Shown here: piece after piece, positions 6,215-7,667 of the stretch
Layout of the letters: each line of letters starts with the position of its first letter
Numbering within the stretch: position 1 is the first letter of the stretch
NCBI GenBank assembly: GCA_016213865.1
Contig: JACQZL010000028.1
Span: forward strand, 1 to 7,667
Reading direction: 5' to 3'
Length of the DNA: 7,667 nt
DNA from: Candidatus Rifleibacteriota bacterium
GTDB lineage: Bacteria > UBP17 > UBA6191 > JACPRK01
Notes under the pieces: generated by a model
Told to the model about the DNA's origin: nothing
Seen by the model: the letters and a program-made list of their open reading frames with translations, nothing else
The model's database searches: none
Made by a program: the position numbers and the translations under genes

Positions 6215-6844
6215 GGATCGGGGCAGGGCCCGTCCGAGCGGGGCGCCCAGTTCCGAGAGCGCTTCGTAGAACGTCCGGACCGGCAGGCCCACTACGTTGA
6301 AGTAGCAGCCCTCCACGCGGCGGATGAAGAGCGCGGCCCGGCCCTGGATGCCGTAGGCCCCGGCCTTGTCGGCGTGCTCGCCGCTGGCGAGGTACCAGTC
6401 GATCTCGGCCGCGGTCAGCGGCGCGAACTCGACCGTCGTCGAGCAGGTGCGCCCCACCTCGCGGCCCTCGCCCGAAATCAGGCAAAGTCCGCTCACGACC
6501 TCGTGTTCACGGCCACTCAGGCTGTTCAGCATCTTGCGTGCGTCCTGGTCAGAAATGGGCTTGGACAAAACGATCCCGGCCCTTACGACAATTGTATCGA
6601 CAGCCAGAATCGGATTCCTTACAGGATCCTGAGGGCCTTTTTGTCGTCTCCTGCATTGAACGTCCCGGGCCTTTCTGCGCGCATTCTCCAGCGCCAGAGC
6701 GGGCGGCGGCAGCCCGCCGGCCAGCTCGTCGATGAGCGGAAGGTCGACCTCGAAGGGGACGCCCAGGCTGGCGAGAATGTCACGTCTCCTGGGCGACGCC
6801 GAGGCGAGGACCAGACGGGGGGATGCCAGAGATGCCGTATCCAT
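6200..6844 (-). CDS. maf: Maf-family nucleoside triphosphate pyrophosphatase
   Basis: This 214-residue cytoplasmic house-cleaning enzyme hydrolyses non-canonical or excess nucleoside triphosphates to monophosphate and pyrophosphate. It carries the Maf signatures: LASASPRRRDIL near the N-terminus (substrate and phosphate binding), the catalytic Asp in AVDTIVV (about residue 83), SKPIS, LSGREHEV, and DKAGAYGIQGRAALFI followed by FNVVGLPV. These fit best with the dTTP/UTP (YhdE-like) subgroup, though specificity cannot be proven here. I prefer ATG 6844-6842: AAGGA lies seven bases upstream, whereas the adjacent GTG at 6847 would be too close. The linker before the catalytic Asp (about 63-79) is longer than usual, and it lies in a patch with lower GC and different codon use. 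Maf lies downstream of tyrS and is coupled to cpaB. Confidence 0.93.
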   Translation of the reverse strand: MDTASLASPRLVLASASPRRRDILASLGVPFEVDLPLIDELAGGLPPPALALENARRKARDVQCRRRQKGPQDPVRNPILAVDTIVVRAGIVLSKPISDQDARKMLNSLSGREHEVVSGLCLISGEGREVGRTCSTTVEFAPLTAAEIDWYLASGEHADKAGAYGIQGRAALFIRRVEGCYFNVVGLPVRTFYEALSELGAPLGRALPRSGGND

Positions 6845-6861
6845 CACGGCTTCCTTGCATC

Positions 6862-6881
6862 GGCCAGGAAGACCGCTGGCC
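6862..6881 (-). other. Stem-loop between tyrS and maf
   Basis: A perfect six-base inverted repeat (GGCCAG / CTGGCC) with an eight-base loop lies directly after the TAA at 6884-6882. No T-run follows on the minus strand, so it is a weak attenuator or RNA-processing element at best, not a clear terminator. It ends six bases before the AAGGAAG ribosome site of maf. Confidence 0.35.
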
Positions 6882-7667
6882 TTAGGCTCGAAGCTCGGGG
6901 CCGGGGACTACTCGAGCCGGACGCAGCGCACCTTTCCCAGTTGCAGGGTCAGACCGGGGCGGGGTTCCAGTTCGGCCTTCAGGTCTGTGAAGCGCTCTCC
7001 GTCGAGTTTGAGCGCGCCGGCCGAGATCTGGCGCCGGGCGTCGGAGTTGGAGAGGTTCCAGAGCTGGGCGACCAGCTTGACGACCCAGACCTTGCCGTCG
7101 CCCAGGGTCGACGGCCTGCTCGGCGGCGGATTTGCCGTGGTAGGTGGCGACCAGGCGCGCGGCCAGAGCTTCCTTCACGCGCATCGGGTGGAGCGAGTCG
7201 GCTGCGACCTGGGCCTTCAGCGCGTCGATCTCGGCGGCGGTGCTGTCGGTGAGGAGCAGCATGTACTTCCACATCAGGGGGTCGGAGATCGACATGACCT
7301 TTCCGTAGATGTCGCCCGGCGCTTCGTTGATTCCGATGTAGTTGCCCAGGCTCTTCGACATCTTCTGGACGCCGTCAGTGCCCTCGAGGAGCGGCATCGT
7401 GATGACGATCTGTGGGCGCTGGCCGTAGCTGCGCTGCAGGTCGCGGCCGACGAGCAGATTGAACGTCTGGTCGGTGCCGCCCAGCTCGACGTCGGCGCGC
7501 ATCGCGACCGAGTCGTAGCCCTGCATCAGAGGATAGAACAGCTCGTGCACGCCGATCGGGCGGCCTTCCTTGAAGCGCTTCGAGAAGTCGTCTCGCTCGA
7601 GCAGGCGGGCCACGGTGTAGCGCGCCCCCAGCTCGATCACCTTGATGAAATCGAAGGGCTGGAGCCA
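6882..7667 (-). CDS. tyrS: Tyrosyl-tRNA synthetase, 5' end outside the window, frame broken near the 3' end
   Basis: The enzyme charges tRNA-Tyr in the cytoplasm. The reading frame is open from the window edge ([10 protein letters not shown]); the GTG at 7640 is an internal Val, not a start. Recognisable class I TyrRS elements are [12 protein letters not shown], the tyrosine-site region [24 protein letters not shown], and the KMSKS signature (encoded at 7364-7350) followed by LGNYIGI. The helical anticodon-binding region runs to [10 protein letters not shown]. These features fit the B. subtilis TyrZ-like type. After about 7113 the frame reads an Arg/Pro-rich sequence unrelated to TyrRS up to TAA 6884-6882. 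The expected S4 domain is in the next frame (listed separately). The catalytic HIGH-type motif lies beyond the window. Identity is certain; whether the break is real or a sequencing error is open. Confidence 0.9.
   Translation of the reverse strand, partial: WLQPFDFIKVIELGARYTVARLLERDDFSKRFKEGRPIGVHELFYPLMQGYDSVAMRADVELGGTDQTFNLLVGRDLQRSYGQRPQIVITMPLLEGTDGVQKMSKSLGNYIGINEAPGDIYGKVMSISDPLMWKYMLLLTDSTAAEIDALKAQVAADSLHPMRVKEALAARLVATYHGKSAAEQAVDPGRRQGLGRQAGRPALEPLQLRRPAPDLGRRAQTRRRALHRPEGRTGTPPRSDPATGKGALRPARVVPGPELRA
6908..7105 (-). pseudogene. tyrS: Out-of-frame S4 RNA-binding domain of TyrRS
   Basis: Skipping one base near 7106 gives 65 residues that start [16 protein letters not shown], continue through [20 protein letters not shown] and LELGKVR-like sequence ([13 protein letters not shown]), and end at TAG 6910-6908. 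This is the ordinary C-terminal S4 domain of bacterial TyrRS. It has no start codon or ribosome site of its own, so it belongs to the tyrS gene. The roughly 15-20 residues that normally lie between the helical domain and the S4 domain also appear to be missing. That suggests a small deletion, not just a single-base change. Confidence 0.8.
7094..7115 (-). repeat. Perfect inverted repeat at the tyrS frame break
   Basis: GCCGTCG (7094-7100) and CGACGGC (7109-7115) are exact inverted copies around an eight-base spacer that itself contains CCC-A-GGG. The change of reading frame falls between 7113 and 7105, inside this structure. Confidence 0.6.

Noticed and set aside
1..7667. CRISPR arrays, tRNA or rRNA genes, insertion sequences, attachment sites
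   Set aside because: No regularly spaced repeats, cloverleaf-like segments, transposase motifs or terminal repeats were seen on either strand by eye.

Overview
The window is a GC-rich bacterial segment in which all genes run on the minus strand, so transcription goes from high to low coordinates. In transcription order it holds the 3' part of tyrS (tyrosyl-tRNA synthetase), maf (nucleotide pyrophosphatase) and four consecutive Tad/Flp pilus genes: cpaB (RcpC), a cpaC-like secretin (RcpA), a receiver-ParA fusion (CpaE/TadZ), and the first 367 codons of cpaF (TadA ATPase), which runs off the left edge. The long plus-strand reading frames are high-GC mirror images of these genes.

The source is probably a diderm bacterium, because an outer-membrane secretin is present. 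It is not an obvious proteobacterium: the CpaE receiver domain has all its phosphorylation residues, and TyrRS is of the B. subtilis TyrZ-like type. Armatimonadota or a similar uncultured lineage would fit, but the sequence alone does not settle this.

Right part (about 6200-7667): tyrS is cut by the window edge and has a frame break near its 3' end. The S4 RNA-binding domain is still recognisable, but in another frame, and the break coincides with a perfect inverted repeat. A stem-loop separates tyrS from maf. The maf stop codon overlaps the cpaB start codon (TGATG), so a housekeeping gene is tied translationally to the pilus operon.

Centre and left (1-6200): CpaB (inner-membrane anchor, periplasmic SAF domain) and the unusually large secretin build the envelope channel. 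CpaE is the ParA/MinD-like localisation factor, here with an apparently functional receiver. CpaF is the assembly ATPase. The cpaE and cpaF genes each follow a gap of 130-140 bases with a candidate promoter; the one before cpaF has a perfect TATAAT. No pilin, prepilin peptidase, tadB/tadC or histidine kinase is in the window.

I found no wholly new system. The points most worth following are the secretin's architecture (lipobox, a BON domain split by a disordered insertion, and a long tail ending in a helix), the phosphorylatable CpaE, the cpaF leader, and the tyrS break.
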